From Polynucleobacter sp. JS-Safj-400b-B2 (lineage in GTDB: Bacteria > Pseudomonadota > Gammaproteobacteria > Burkholderiales > Burkholderiaceae), in assembly GCF_018881975.1 (NCBI RefSeq), contig NZ_JACVPJ010000008.1, positions 1 to 64,000 on the forward strand: DNA of 64,000 nucleotides, given 5' to 3'. The notes beneath the pieces are model-generated. The model was not told the origin of the DNA and searched no databases. It saw only the letters and a program-made list of their open reading frames with translations. Both the position numbers and the translations under genes were made by a program. Of the stretch, positions 44,639 through 54,069 are shown piece by piece (within the stretch, counting starts at the first letter, position 1; every line of letters starts with the position of its first letter).

Positions 44639-46360
44639 CTATGTTAATGCTTTGTCTACCAGGGCATCTGCCACTTTACGTTGCAAGGCACTAGCGTGAT
44701 TTATGCGGACCTTCATTTCATCACAAAGACGCAAAAGCTTTTCTAGAACTGTAACTATGCGATGCTGCTCAGACAAAGGAGGCAATGGAAAAGGGGCCGA
44801 ATAAAATTGAGCGTCATTAATCGCGGGATATGCAATACCAGCTTGCACTGACTCAACATAGTCTATGAATGTAGGACTCCGTAAATAATAGTAAATAAAC
44901 CTGGAGGATATCGAGGCCCACGGATGAATTACAACAAAAGCTGTACTTGCAATAGGCTCAATATCAAATTGTTCGTCAATGACCGCTACATTTAACAGAT
45001 AGGGCCTAATGGTGGAATATATAACTGATCCAGGCCTCACGATTTTCCTTGCCCTTGAGGGTGCATTCTTAGGCGATACAATCTCAGGGGAAGAAACAAC
45101 TCCATGCTCGCTATCTATTGAAGAAACATCGATATATAAAAAGGATTCAAGAGGAGTTTTTTGACCCCACTCATGACTTATGCGTTCATTTTGAGTCCAT
45201 ACCCAATTTTCTGGAATTTGAGGAAGATGATCTATTACCAAAGGCGAAATTTTTCTTCTTTTCGCTTGACCTCCAGAGAACGAGGAGTTGGTGCGCTCGT
45301 AATCTATTAATTTAAGCAGGTCTTGAGCAGACCCATCTGATGGGTTCTGTTGAGTTAACCTCCCCTGCATACCAAGTTGAAGTATCGATGACTTTAGCAA
45401 ATTAATACTACTCTCGGATGTGAATAAGACATCAAAAATATTCGAAATATTATTCCAATTACCCTCAAATTCCTTAGACCCTCTAGAATCGAGCAAAATC
45501 TCTAAAAAATTTTTCACCAAGGCTTCGTGGGCAAGCGAAACCGAAATACTTTTATTCTCAAGTCCATCGCACAGCAAAAGTAATTCTCCAACTTTATCTG
45601 CGATTTGACGCTGCTCATCCAGAGGAGGCAATGGAAACAGGGCGTCTCGTCCATCCTCTGTCCCAAGTCGCGGCATCTTCATTCCGTAGCTAATTTTGGT
45701 TGTATACCTTAAAAAATATGGGCTCATCAGAACATATTTAAAATATTCTGGTACAAATGGCCCGTAACATCGAATGGGTAAAATTTCAGTAGTGCAAACA
45801 CCGCCCTCATCGGCTACAAGAACTTTATTCAAATATGGCCTTAACTTTCCATAAAGAACATCCCCGGCCTGGAAAGCATTCTTATCGCTCAATGACCTTC
45901 TTTCGGCATATCGAACTTTACGAAGTAATTTTGATGTATCTTTTTCGATATCCTCAAGATCAAGAACCCACGTGTCATCATCGATAGAGTTTCTTTTTTC
46001 AGTTGAACCAAAATTTGAAATTTCACCAAGCCTCACCCAGATCCAATTTTTAGGCAAAGGGAAGGGAGTGTCTGTATCCGAGATAGCCTTGGTAGGTTTA
46101 AATTTCTTTGTTAATGCAACCGAAAATAATTTTTCCCTTGCATCCTGTATTTTCTTCAATAATTTCAAGGCATCATCGCCATTACCACCGCGCACTAAAC
46201 TTCCGTTTGCTGCCAACCCTAAAATAACTGCCCTTAATTTACTAATTCCATAGAGATGAATTGCCTCAGTGGATGAGCGCCCTCTTTTAGAGAGCTTTTC
46301 AGCGTCTGCCGCACTCCATAAATCAATATTTTCTACAAGCAGCCTCTGAAAATGATTCAT
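44639..46360 (-). CDS. hsdS: Type I restriction-modification specificity subunit HsdS
   Basis: HsdS sets the bipartite DNA target of the type I enzyme. The 573-residue protein has two target-recognition domains: the first with PLPKNWIWVRLGEISNFGS (about residue 105) and PLPPLDEQRQIADKVGELLLLCD, the second with QIPENWVWTQ and PLPPLSEQHRIVTVLEKLLRLCDEMK, separated by long conserved helices. An N-terminal stretch of about 95 residues resembles the central conserved helix region, as in circularly arranged HsdS proteins. It starts one base inside the hsdM stop (TAATG). The target sequence cannot be read from the protein. Confidence 0.93.
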   Translation of the reverse strand: MNHFQRLLVENIDLWSAADAEKLSKRGRSSTEAIHLYGISKLRAVILGLAANGSLVRGGNGDDALKLLKKIQDAREKLFSVALTKKFKPTKAISDTDTPFPLPKNWIWVRLGEISNFGSTEKRNSIDDDTWVLDLEDIEKDTSKLLRKVRYAERRSLSDKNAFQAGDVLYGKLRPYLNKVLVADEGGVCTTEILPIRCYGPFVPEYFKYVLMSPYFLRYTTKISYGMKMPRLGTEDGRDALFPLPPLDEQRQIADKVGELLLLCDGLENKSISVSLAHEALVKNFLEILLDSRGSKEFEGNWNNISNIFDVLFTSESSINLLKSSILQLGMQGRLTQQNPSDGSAQDLLKLIDYERTNSSFSGGQAKRRKISPLVIDHLPQIPENWVWTQNERISHEWGQKTPLESFLYIDVSSIDSEHGVVSSPEIVSPKNAPSRARKIVRPGSVIYSTIRPYLLNVAVIDEQFDIEPIASTAFVVIHPWASISSRFIYYYLRSPTFIDYVESVQAGIAYPAINDAQFYSAPFPLPPLSEQHRIVTVLEKLLRLCDEMKVRINHASALQRKVADALVDKALT

Positions 46361-47832
46361 TATTTATCACCGCCTAGCAGGGCATCCCCGAGGACAACTT
46401 TCAACTCATTTCTTAATATTTTTATATCTTTTTGTAAAGCACCGTACTCTGCAAGTAGCTCATCAGGATCATGTGACTTCAGCTCACTCACAAACGGATT
46501 TTTAATATCAAGGTTGTAATTTCTGAACTTAATTTCTTCAATACTTATTTTCCAGGCGAAATTACCTACTCCGCGACTCTTAAAGCCGTCCTCCTCGCTT
46601 CCCCACCAAGTTTTTTCAATATTAAATTCTTCGAGCTTCATGGGCTTGGTCTTGTTATAACTTTTCACCCCGTCGGGATAAGGATGCTCATAAAACCAAA
46701 TATCTTTTGTGGGACTTCCCTTGGTGAAGAAAAGTAGGTTGGTATTTATTGCGGTATAGGGTGCAAAAACGCCCTTAGGTAAACGCACAATAGTATGAAG
46801 ATTGCATTCCTCTAAAAGCTTCTCTTTAATGCGGGTCTTGATACCATCCCCAAATAAAAGACTATCCGGCAAAACCAAAGCTGCACGACCACCTGTTTTA
46901 AGCATTTGCATAATTAAGACCAGGAAGAGATCAGCCGTTTCCCTTGTTCTAAATGCGGCTGGAAAGTTGGTTTCAATTCCATCCTCCTCCATTCCGCCAA
47001 ATGGTGGGTTAGTAACAACTACATCTACCCGCTCTGATGGGCCCCAGCTAATTAAGGGTCTTGCTAAGGTATTGTCATGACGAATATTGCTTGGCACATC
47101 GATACCATGAAGAATCATGTTTGTGGTGCACAGCAAGTGCGGCATTGGTTTTTTCTCAATGCCGAAGATGCTGCCTTGAAGTTGTGCTTCGTCTTCTAAT
47201 GTTTTGACATCTTGTTTTCTGATATGTTCAATTGAGCATGATAAGAATCCACCTGTGCCGCATGCTGGGTCCATTACCTTTTCACCCAGGCGCGGATTAA
47301 CCATCTGGACCATGAATTCAGTTACAGCTCTTGGGGTATAGAACTCGCCTGCATTACCGGCTGCTTGAAGATCTCTCAGAAGCTGCTCATACATGTCGCC
47401 AAACAGATGGCGCTCTTGGGCTTTGTTGAAATCCACGCCCTCTTGAATCTTATTAATCACCTGACGAATCAGCTGACCAGATTTCATATAGTTATAGGCA
47501 TCCTCGAATACGGAACGAATAACATAAGCGCGTTGATCGCCGCCTTTAGCCTCTAGGTTTTGAAGTGCTGGGAATAGATCATTGTCCAGAAATTGCTTTA
47601 GCTCATCGCCAGTCATGCCCTCAGCATTAGCCGCCCAATTTCTCCAGCGATACTTTTCAGGGAGCGGAGACTTGTATTTATCCTGCAGCAATTCCCACTC
47701 GCTCTCACGATCATCAAAGATCTTCAGGAAGAGCATCCACACCAATTGACTCAAACGCTGGGCATCACCATCAACACCCACGTCTTTGCGCATGATATCT
47801 TGGATTGATTTAATAGTTGAACTAATACTCAT
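46360..47832 (-). CDS. hsdM: Type I restriction-modification methyltransferase HsdM
   Basis: The N6-adenine methyltransferase of the type I complex (two HsdM per HsdS). In 490 residues an N-terminal helical domain (LSQLVWMLFLKIFDDRE) is followed by the SAM motif DPACGTGGF (188-196) and the catalytic NPPFGG (275-280), the gamma/N12 arrangement. FYTPRAVTEFMVQ precedes motif I as usual. It lies 39 bp after hsdR and overlaps hsdS by one base, so all three are expressed together in the order R-M-S. Confidence 0.95.
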   Translation of the reverse strand: MSISSTIKSIQDIMRKDVGVDGDAQRLSQLVWMLFLKIFDDRESEWELLQDKYKSPLPEKYRWRNWAANAEGMTGDELKQFLDNDLFPALQNLEAKGGDQRAYVIRSVFEDAYNYMKSGQLIRQVINKIQEGVDFNKAQERHLFGDMYEQLLRDLQAAGNAGEFYTPRAVTEFMVQMVNPRLGEKVMDPACGTGGFLSCSIEHIRKQDVKTLEDEAQLQGSIFGIEKKPMPHLLCTTNMILHGIDVPSNIRHDNTLARPLISWGPSERVDVVVTNPPFGGMEEDGIETNFPAAFRTRETADLFLVLIMQMLKTGGRAALVLPDSLLFGDGIKTRIKEKLLEECNLHTIVRLPKGVFAPYTAINTNLLFFTKGSPTKDIWFYEHPYPDGVKSYNKTKPMKLEEFNIEKTWWGSEEDGFKSRGVGNFAWKISIEEIKFRNYNLDIKNPFVSELKSHDPDELLAEYGALQKDIKILRNELKVVLGDALLGGDK

Positions 47833-47871
47833 AAGTGGTAATGCCTATCTATTGGGGTGTTGCTATGAATT

Positions 47872-50214
47872 TTAGGCGTAGAGCTGGTTTTCTAGCTCAT
47901 GTAATGCAGCTATATAGCCTGGCTTACCGCCAAAGACTGATACAAGTTCGCTGGCTGTGCCCATTTTACTAAACGGGTCTAGGGTCAGAATCTTAATATC
48001 ATCGATATTCTCGATACCAGTATCTGCGTATTTTTCAAGTAAGGCCTCGAGAACCTTGCGAGCCTGTTCGCCATACTTGGTGAAGTAGTTACGCTTTTTG
48101 ACTTGATCTGCACGCTCCCTACGAGTGAGTGCAGGCTGATCAAATGCAACATGGCAAATTAAATCAAAAGCATCGCAGTCTTTATTAACTTCGATTGCCA
48201 ACGCCTCCAGTAAAAGACCATGCTCTTCTAGCTCCTTAATTACAGCAGCCTTACGCTCAGCGGAAGTCCATCTCTTTAGAAATTGATCCAGCGTTGAATA
48301 GTCTTTTCGTACTGCTTTACGGGTGTAGTCCTTTAAGGACTCTGTAATCAACTTACCTTCGGGTCCGTAATGCTGAACCCGCTCGGCAATAACCTGAACC
48401 TCTACGTCACCCACAAAGTATTTAGCTCTCACACCCTCCGGCCCAGGAGGAAAGCCAGGGGGTTCTGGAGGAACGGGTGGCTCAACTCCGGGAGGCGTTG
48501 GCGGCTCTACTGGAGGAACCGGGGGATCATCAACCCCAGGCTCATAGATAACAATTGGCGGACCATCAAATGCTTCATCAGCAAAAAGCTCAGTAGCCTT
48601 TTTAAAGTCCATGATGGTGAACCAGTACTTGTCGTAATCTTCGTTAATGCGGGTGCCGCGCCCAATCATCTGCTTGAATTCGGTCATAGACTTGATATGT
48701 TGATCAAGCACTACTAATTTACAGGTCTGAGCATCTACACCAGTAGTCATTAGCTTAGAGGTTGTAGCAATTACTGGATAACGCTCTTCTGGGTTAATGA
48801 AGTTATCAAGCTCAGCTTTACCTTCTTGCTCATCACCGGTAATACGCATTACGTATTTACGATTTTCTTTGACTCGCTCTGGATTTAGATTAACCAAGGC
48901 TTGGCGCATGCGCTCCGCATGATCAATGTCATCACAAAATACGATAGTCTTAGCAAATGGATCGGTAGCCGTTAAGAACTCAGTGATTTTCTTTGCCACC
49001 AGCTCTGTACGCTTTTCTAAGACCAGGGTTCGATCCATGTCATTCTGGTTGTAGATGCGATCCTCGATTAATTGACCACGTTTATCCACTTGTCCAGCGC
49101 TGGGTCTCCAGCCTTGGAGATCCCTATCTATATCAATCCGGATTACTTTATAAGGGGCAAGGAAACCATCTTCAATACCCTGTTTTAGTGAGTAGCTATA
49201 AACAGGGTCACCAAAGTAAGTAATGCTTGATATTTCTTTGGTTTCTTTTGGCGTAGCTGTTAAGCCAATATGCGTGGCAGAAGAAAAGTAATCCAAAATC
49301 TCACGCCAAGCTGAATCTTCAGAGGCGCTGCCGCGATGACACTCATCAATCACGATCAAATCAAAGAAGTCTGGAGAGAACTGCTTGTAAATATTCTTTT
49401 CTTCATCGTTACCAGTAACGGCTTGGTAAAGGGATAAGTAAATTTCGTAGCTCTTATCAATCTGACGCTTGCTGATCTTAGTCATTGCAGCGCCAAATGG
49501 CTTGAAGTCATTATTCTTGGTTTGATCTACAAGGATGTTGCGGTCAGCTAAAAATAGAATGCGTTTCTTTGTGCCAGACTTCCATAAGCGCCAGATGATC
49601 TGAAAAGCTGTGTACGTCTTCCCGGTACCGGTAGCCATTACCAGCAGAATACGGTTGGCGCCATTAGCTACCGCCTCGATTGTTCTGTTGACTGCATTGA
49701 CTTGGTAATACCTAGGTGCGCGCCCAGCGCCATCGTCGTAATAAGGCATTTCTACAGTATTTTTTGCCTCAGGGGTATCAACACCCCTCCATCTGCAATA
49801 ACGCGCCCATAGCTCTTCTGGCGACGGGAATGCGTCCAAAGAAAGCTCTTGCTCTACCTTATCCGCCTGGCCAGTTCGATCATGCATTAAGAATGCATCG
49901 CCATTTGAGCTAAAGACAAAAGGAACATCCAGCGTTTCCGCATAATCAAGTGCTTGCTGCATTCCCGCGCCAACACTGAGGTTGTTTTCTTTAGCCTCGA
50001 TTACGGCGATGGGAATATTAGATTTGTAATACAGAACGTAATCTGCGCGCTTTTGCTGTCCGCGGGTATGTAACTTGCCGCGAACAATGATGCGGCCTTT
50101 AGTAAAACTTAATTCCTCGCGAATTTGAGTATGCAAATCCCAGCCTGCGCCAAGAATGGCTGGCGTAATGAATTTCGTACAAATATCACGTTCGCTAAGG
50201 GATTTCTTGCTCAT
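47872..50214 (-). CDS. hsdR: Type I restriction-modification endonuclease/translocase HsdR
   Basis: HsdR cuts unmethylated DNA after ATP-driven translocation. The N-terminal PD-(D/E)xK nuclease shows D58 and E73-x-K75 ([14 protein letters not shown]). Motor motifs are MATGTGKT (194-201), VIDECHRGS (about 285), GLTATPK and QMIGRGTR. The C-terminal helicase-associated part binds HsdM. Between motor and C-terminus (about residues 556-594) lies a 40-residue segment in which about half the residues are proline, an unusual flexible linker. At 780 residues the protein is in the range of compact HsdR of the EcoKI-unlike families. All catalytic residues are present. Confidence 0.95.
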   Translation of the reverse strand: MSKKSLSERDICTKFITPAILGAGWDLHTQIREELSFTKGRIIVRGKLHTRGQQKRADYVLYYKSNIPIAVIEAKENNLSVGAGMQQALDYAETLDVPFVFSSNGDAFLMHDRTGQADKVEQELSLDAFPSPEELWARYCRWRGVDTPEAKNTVEMPYYDDGAGRAPRYYQVNAVNRTIEAVANGANRILLVMATGTGKTYTAFQIIWRLWKSGTKKRILFLADRNILVDQTKNNDFKPFGAAMTKISKRQIDKSYEIYLSLYQAVTGNDEEKNIYKQFSPDFFDLIVIDECHRGSASEDSAWREILDYFSSATHIGLTATPKETKEISSITYFGDPVYSYSLKQGIEDGFLAPYKVIRIDIDRDLQGWRPSAGQVDKRGQLIEDRIYNQNDMDRTLVLEKRTELVAKKITEFLTATDPFAKTIVFCDDIDHAERMRQALVNLNPERVKENRKYVMRITGDEQEGKAELDNFINPEERYPVIATTSKLMTTGVDAQTCKLVVLDQHIKSMTEFKQMIGRGTRINEDYDKYWFTIMDFKKATELFADEAFDGPPIVIYEPGVDDPPVPPVEPPTPPGVEPPVPPEPPGFPPGPEGVRAKYFVGDVEVQVIAERVQHYGPEGKLITESLKDYTRKAVRKDYSTLDQFLKRWTSAERKAAVIKELEEHGLLLEALAIEVNKDCDAFDLICHVAFDQPALTRRERADQVKKRNYFTKYGEQARKVLEALLEKYADTGIENIDDIKILTLDPFSKMGTASELVSVFGGKPGYIAALHELENQLYA

Positions 50215-50356
50215 TCAATAATGCCAAAAGTTATATATACCCCTTAATAATATAAGGAAATCAGTCATTTACTGGCATTTTTAGGGTTTGTATCCCAGGC
50301 TCACTATCTGAGCCTTTATAGGCATACACTTAAGTTGACGCAACAGGGGAAAGTTA

Positions 50357-50659
50357 ATGAAATATCAATTTTGTTTGGTCGCACTGCTCATTTCGGGTTT
50401 TGCCCATAGTCAGGCCATTTATGGCCCTAACGGTGAATACAAAGGTTATATACAAACCTCTCCCAATGGAGTGTCTAACTCTTACAGTGCTACTGGGGCA
50501 TTCCAGGGATCAGCTCAAGTACAAGGTAATCAAACAAATTTCTATGGGCCTCAGGGTCAATATCAAGGAAATATCCAAGCGCCGATTACCACCCCACCAA
50601 ATACAACAATTGGAACGCCCCCACAGGTGAATCAAGTACCCAGCATCAAGGGCTGGTAG
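50357..50659 (+). CDS. Small secreted repeat protein
   Basis: 100 residues with a signal peptide (about 1-18, LVALLISGFAHSQA) and three tandem degenerate repeats of about 12 residues: YGPNGEYKGYIQ, YSATGAFQGSAQ, YGPQGQYQGNIQ, followed by a Pro/Thr-rich tail. Repeats of the pattern YGPxGxYxGxxQ form beta-hairpin-like units in several bacterial periplasmic or surface proteins. An AGGGGAAA ribosome site precedes the ATG. It is transcribed divergently from hsdR. Function unknown. Confidence 0.7.
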   Translation: MKYQFCLVALLISGFAHSQAIYGPNGEYKGYIQTSPNGVSNSYSATGAFQGSAQVQGNQTNFYGPQGQYQGNIQAPITTPPNTTIGTPPQVNQVPSIKGW

Positions 50660-50672
50660 TTAAATAACTAAT

Positions 50673-51038
50673 TTAAAATTTAATTAAATCTCCATAACCC
50701 CAGATAATTGCACCAATTATTGCCATATAGATTCCTATAGAAGATGCGCGCGCATCTAATACATTCTGCCTTCCCTCCTCAATTTCACTAGCGCTCGGGT
50801 CAAAACTACCTCCGCTGATCACGCTTTCCGACCTAAACCACTCATCAAAGCCCAATCTAATCAGGGGTCGAGCGGTTAATAGCACACCAATTACTGTAAC
50901 TATAGATCCTGAGCGCCCAAACCAACTCCAATCCCCCTTATTAAGACCAGTTAATATGGAACTAACAACTACGCCCAGGGAAATAATTAGCAGTAGATAG
51001 ATATTTGCCAGCACTTTTGCTCTAAAAAATTTATTCAT
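50673..51038 (-). CDS. Unknown membrane protein with three predicted helices
   Basis: 121 residues. Predicted membrane helices at about 10-30 (NIYLLLIISLGVVVSSIL), 45-60 (IVTVIGVLLTARPLI) and 100-116 (IGIYMAIIGAIIWGYG), with a short charged loop. It lies 22 bp after the next gene upstream (51061-51732) on the same strand, so they are likely cotranscribed. The two may form a small sensor/effector unit, but no family is recognised. Confidence 0.65.
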   Translation of the reverse strand: MNKFFRAKVLANIYLLLIISLGVVVSSILTGLNKGDWSWFGRSGSIVTVIGVLLTARPLIRLGFDEWFRSESVISGGSFDPSASEIEEGRQNVLDARASSIGIYMAIIGAIIWGYGDLIKF

Positions 51039-51060
51039 CTCAAGCTACTTGTATGGCCTC

Positions 51061-51732
51061 TTACAGTCCCTGCAATGAATCTGCAATGTTTTGCCTACTC
51101 AACTCATACCTTCGAATTGATTCTTTTGATAGGAAATTTTTTGGCGCTTTTTTTGGAAGTAGCGCGTCAACCTCCGCCATTATTTTTTCAGAAACAAAGT
51201 CAATATCTTGTTGGTCCTTGATATTTGCCCTTAATCGACGAATTTCTTCGGCAAGCCTATCTATTCTTTTAGCACTAAGCTCGGTATCCACGGATGGTAA
51301 ATCATGCCCAATTCTATCTATAGAATTATTTACTCTTTTTATTTGCCCAATAACCCCAATCCGAGCTTCGGTATGGATGGTCTCATTATGATGACATTGC
51401 GTCTGAAACAAGCACTCCAGCACCGTCGCCTCTGACAAACCTTTACCATCCGCCGCCAAGTAATCAATTCCCGCTCGAAATCCACCATAAAGAACTATTG
51501 CATTTGTAATCGCAATAGTTACCTTTGCATAGATGCTGGCCTTTATCTTTAAAGAACCATCCTCAAAAACAATTTCTGTCTCGATACCACTGCCGATAAA
51601 AAATTCACCACGTTTTTGAATAAATTCTTTTATCGTTTCCCTAAGAGTCTCAGCATCTTTTGCGCTAAAGTGAGAGGGTTCAACGTGCACATATGCCTGG
51701 CAAAGAATTTGCCTATCAATATAATCAGCCAT
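51061..51732 (-). CDS. Unknown soluble protein paired with a membrane protein
   Basis: 223 residues, no signal peptide. The N-terminal half has alternating strands and a helix (VHVEPSHFSAKDAETLRETIKEFIQKRGEFFIG, then EIVFEDGSLKIKASIYAKVTIAITNAIVLYGGFRAG), and the C-terminal half is helical and coiled-coil-like (SAKRIDRLAEEIRRLRANIK). I do not recognise it. It is the last island gene before the right attachment repeat, a typical cargo position. Confidence 0.6.
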   Translation of the reverse strand: MADYIDRQILCQAYVHVEPSHFSAKDAETLRETIKEFIQKRGEFFIGSGIETEIVFEDGSLKIKASIYAKVTIAITNAIVLYGGFRAGIDYLAADGKGLSEATVLECLFQTQCHHNETIHTEARIGVIGQIKRVNNSIDRIGHDLPSVDTELSAKRIDRLAEEIRRLRANIKDQQDIDFVSEKIMAEVDALLPKKAPKNFLSKESIRRYELSRQNIADSLQGL

Positions 51733-51823
51733 TTGACCTCCAATACGAATCTAAAAAAACTATAGCAACCTTTTTAGAAATTAGGCCGAATACAGCAGCG
51801 GACTTACCCCTACATCTTGAATC

Positions 51824-51843
51824 TGGGGGTATTTTTGGGGGCA
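51824..51843 (+). repeat. Integrase arm-type repeats, right side
   Basis: TGGGGGTAT (51824-51832) and TGGGGGCA (51836-51843) repeat the left-side motif with the same 12-bp spacing. They lie about 70 bp inside the right attachment repeat. Confidence 0.55.
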
Positions 51844-51910
51844 CTCTTTGAAATTCGTACCTTTTTGGTGGCACGTAACCATATGATTTTGAGCTACAAA
51901 ATGGCGTTTA

Positions 51911-51985
51911 GTTCGATCTCCGCCGACCCACCATTTTAAAGTCTGTAAAAGTCAAACGCCACCTACTAGGGTGGCGTTTTTCTTT
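51911..51985 (+). repeat. Right attachment repeat (attR): decayed ssrA 3' end plus terminator
   Basis: 75 bp matching 15494-15569. It holds the T-arm, a defective acceptor end (one base deleted, giving GACCCACCA) and the same terminator hairpin. The changes would damage tmRNA pairing, which fits the chromosomal end left without a function after integration. Confidence 0.82.
51957..51985 (+). terminator. Displaced ssrA terminator
   Basis: The hairpin CGCCACC / GGTGGCG is followed by TTTTTCTTT. It would also face transcripts leaving the island and the end of the methyltransferase gene from the other side. Confidence 0.75.
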
Positions 51986-52000
51986 CATCGCAAAATCAAA

Positions 52001-53173
52001 CTACTTTGAAGCTAAACGCCAAAGTGATGTCACTTCTTTAGATCGCGCTACATGCAAGGCATCTTCTTTATCAAATGCTTTTTGATGTGTTGGCTTCGTA
52101 TCCAAACGTGCGATAACTTTTAATCCAGCTTCCTCAATCCAATGAAGAAGCTCAGCCCTGGTTCGCAAACCTAGATGTTCAGCTAAATCCGAAAGAATGA
52201 GCCAGCCTTCGCCACTCTCAAGCAAATGATGTTTGAGATTACTCAAAAAGCCTTTTAACATCTGACTCTCAGGATCATATACAGCATGCTCTAGCAAGGA
52301 GCTTGGTCTAGCCGGAAGCCAAGGCGGGTTGCAGACAATGAGCGCGGCTTTGCCTTCAGGAAATAGATTGACCTTGCAAATTTCAATCTGGGAATGCAGT
52401 TCCAAACGATCAATATTTTCTTTTGCGCAAGTAATCGCTCGATCATTAAGATCGGTAGCGACAATTTTCTGAATGCCTCGCAAAGCTAAAACGACAGCCA
52501 AAACCCCAGTGCCCGTTCCAATATCGAAAGCTATAGAGCTTTGTTTCATTGCCGCCGGTAATGGAGCCTTTAGCACCAAATCAATATACTCACTACGTAC
52601 TGGAGAGAAAACGCCATAGTGAGGATGAATACGGACCTCTTCATCATCTCTGGTGAGAACTTGAACGCCTGTCTTGCGCCACTCATGCGCACTAATAACA
52701 CCGAGTAGCTCACGCAGCGAGATGACGTAAGGTGCAGCCTGCTCTCCATAAGCTTCAGAGCAAGCTCTGGCAACATCTGGAGCACGCCTTAAGGAGATGC
52801 TGTGATCAGCATTTACCTGCATCAGAATCATCCCTAAAATACGGGCACGCTGTGATTGAGCAAGGCGATGAAGGTTAAATGTATCTAGAGGACTTTTAAC
52901 TTTATCTTTGGCAACTCTATCGGCCCTAGCGGATTTCTTAGAAGGCTTATCTACCCTTCGAACTAAAGCCTGCAATAGTTGGCGCGCATTCTGAAAGTCG
53001 CCTTTGTAAAGCATCGCCGTACCTTCACAAGCTAGGCGATAAGCAACGTCAGCGGTCAGAGTGTCATCCACGATCTGAATCTTTTTATGGGGCGCGATAC
53101 CATTTTCTGAGTGCCACTTGGCGCTATGGGTTTGCCCATCATCTTCCCATTGAAGGATTACTGGTTGAGTCAC
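52001..53173 (-). CDS. Class I SAM-dependent methyltransferase (PrmC/RlmG-like small domain)
   Basis: 390 residues. The C-terminal half has SAM motif I FDIGTGTGVLAVVLA (about residues 217-231), ATDLNDRAI and the catalytic NPPWLP tetrad (about 280), the signature of N-methyltransferases acting on Gln, Asn or adenine/guanine bases. The N-terminal 150 residues are helical and would bind the substrate. It abuts the pirin gene directly. Substrate could be an rRNA or a protein; the sequence does not decide. Confidence 0.8.
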   Translation of the reverse strand: MTQPVILQWEDDGQTHSAKWHSENGIAPHKKIQIVDDTLTADVAYRLACEGTAMLYKGDFQNARQLLQALVRRVDKPSKKSARADRVAKDKVKSPLDTFNLHRLAQSQRARILGMILMQVNADHSISLRRAPDVARACSEAYGEQAAPYVISLRELLGVISAHEWRKTGVQVLTRDDEEVRIHPHYGVFSPVRSEYIDLVLKAPLPAAMKQSSIAFDIGTGTGVLAVVLALRGIQKIVATDLNDRAITCAKENIDRLELHSQIEICKVNLFPEGKAALIVCNPPWLPARPSSLLEHAVYDPESQMLKGFLSNLKHHLLESGEGWLILSDLAEHLGLRTRAELLHWIEEAGLKVIARLDTKPTHQKAFDKEDALHVARSKEVTSLWRLASK

Positions 53174-54028
53174 CTAAGAAACCACAAACCGATTGTTTTG
53201 ATAATCATCTATAGCTTGCTCAATCTCCGCACGGGTATTCATGACAAAAGGTCCATACTGCACGATGGGCTCATGCAGTGGCAAGGCTGCAAGGACAATA
53301 AATTGTGCGCCCGCAGGTCCTGATTTAGCTTTGAGGCGATCACCATCTCCAAGTACGACTGCAGCTTGTTTTGGTATCTCTCGCATTGGGCCCCCTACCT
53401 CAAGATCCCCTGCGTATAAATAAACAAAGGCATTGAGTTCTTTAGGAACAAGGTGTTCAAATTGAGTATTGGCTGGCAAGTGCACATCCAAAAATAAAGG
53501 TGTGGTGGTAATCCCCTGAATCGGACCTTGTACCTCTTTGCCGTCTTGACTACATGTACCCGCAATGACTTTTACTGAGCCGCCGTTGGCTAATGTGATC
53601 TTGGGGATATCTTCAACTTGAATATCTTTATATCCAGCCGCCTTCATCTTTTCTTTAGCGGGTAAGTTAATCCATAACTGAAAACCACGCATAGCACCGC
53701 TTACTTGCTGAGGCATCTCAGAATGAATAATGCCGCGCCCCGCTGTCATCCACTGCACGCCACCTGTTTTCAGATGACCTTGATTACCTAAATGATCTTC
53801 ATGCAACATATGACCCTCAAGCATATAGGTCACAGTCTCAAAACCCCGATGAGGGTGCGCAGGGAAGCCTGCCACGTAATCATTCGGGTCATTAGAGGAA
53901 AATTCGTCGAGCATCAAAAAGGGGTCAAGCCTGACTTGATTTTGACCGCCAATACTACGGCGCAATTTGACACCCGCACCATCAGAAGTGGCTATGCCCG
54001 GAATGATGGTTTGGATATTGCGTATCAT
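53174..54028 (-). CDS. Pirin-family protein
   Basis: A bicupin metal-binding protein of 284 residues; some family members degrade quercetin, others regulate. The N-terminal cupin has the metal ligands in FPAHPHRGFETVTYML (H58, H60) and later histidine/glutamate in GRGIIHSEMP. The C-terminal cupin is degenerate. The neighbouring methyltransferase begins right after its stop. A role in redox or aromatic metabolism is possible, not shown. Confidence 0.9.
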   Translation of the reverse strand: MIRNIQTIIPGIATSDGAGVKLRRSIGGQNQVRLDPFLMLDEFSSNDPNDYVAGFPAHPHRGFETVTYMLEGHMLHEDHLGNQGHLKTGGVQWMTAGRGIIHSEMPQQVSGAMRGFQLWINLPAKEKMKAAGYKDIQVEDIPKITLANGGSVKVIAGTCSQDGKEVQGPIQGITTTPLFLDVHLPANTQFEHLVPKELNAFVYLYAGDLEVGGPMREIPKQAAVVLGDGDRLKAKSGPAGAQFIVLAALPLHEPIVQYGPFVMNTRAEIEQAIDDYQNNRFVVS

Positions 54029-54069
54029 ATTGATGAGTGTTTTAACTTGGCTTTGACTGAGTTTTGTCT

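Larger units (their letters stand above)
15494..51985. mobile_element. Integrated prophage-like or satellite-like genomic island in ssrA
   Basis: The element is bounded by two direct copies of the ssrA 3' end plus terminator (15494-15569 and 51911-51985). It opens with a tyrosine integrase next to the intact ssrA copy, the normal arrangement for tmRNA-targeting elements. Contents: head-assembly, lysis and regulatory phage genes on the minus strand; a reverse transcriptase; MarR, tautomerase, exonuclease and Fic genes; an IS21-family transposon; an ATPase/GIY-YIG pair; a type I restriction-modification operon; and unknown genes. No tail, connector, primase or helicase gene was recognised. The scaffold gene is interrupted, so particle formation is probably lost in the present state. 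Confidence 0.85.
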
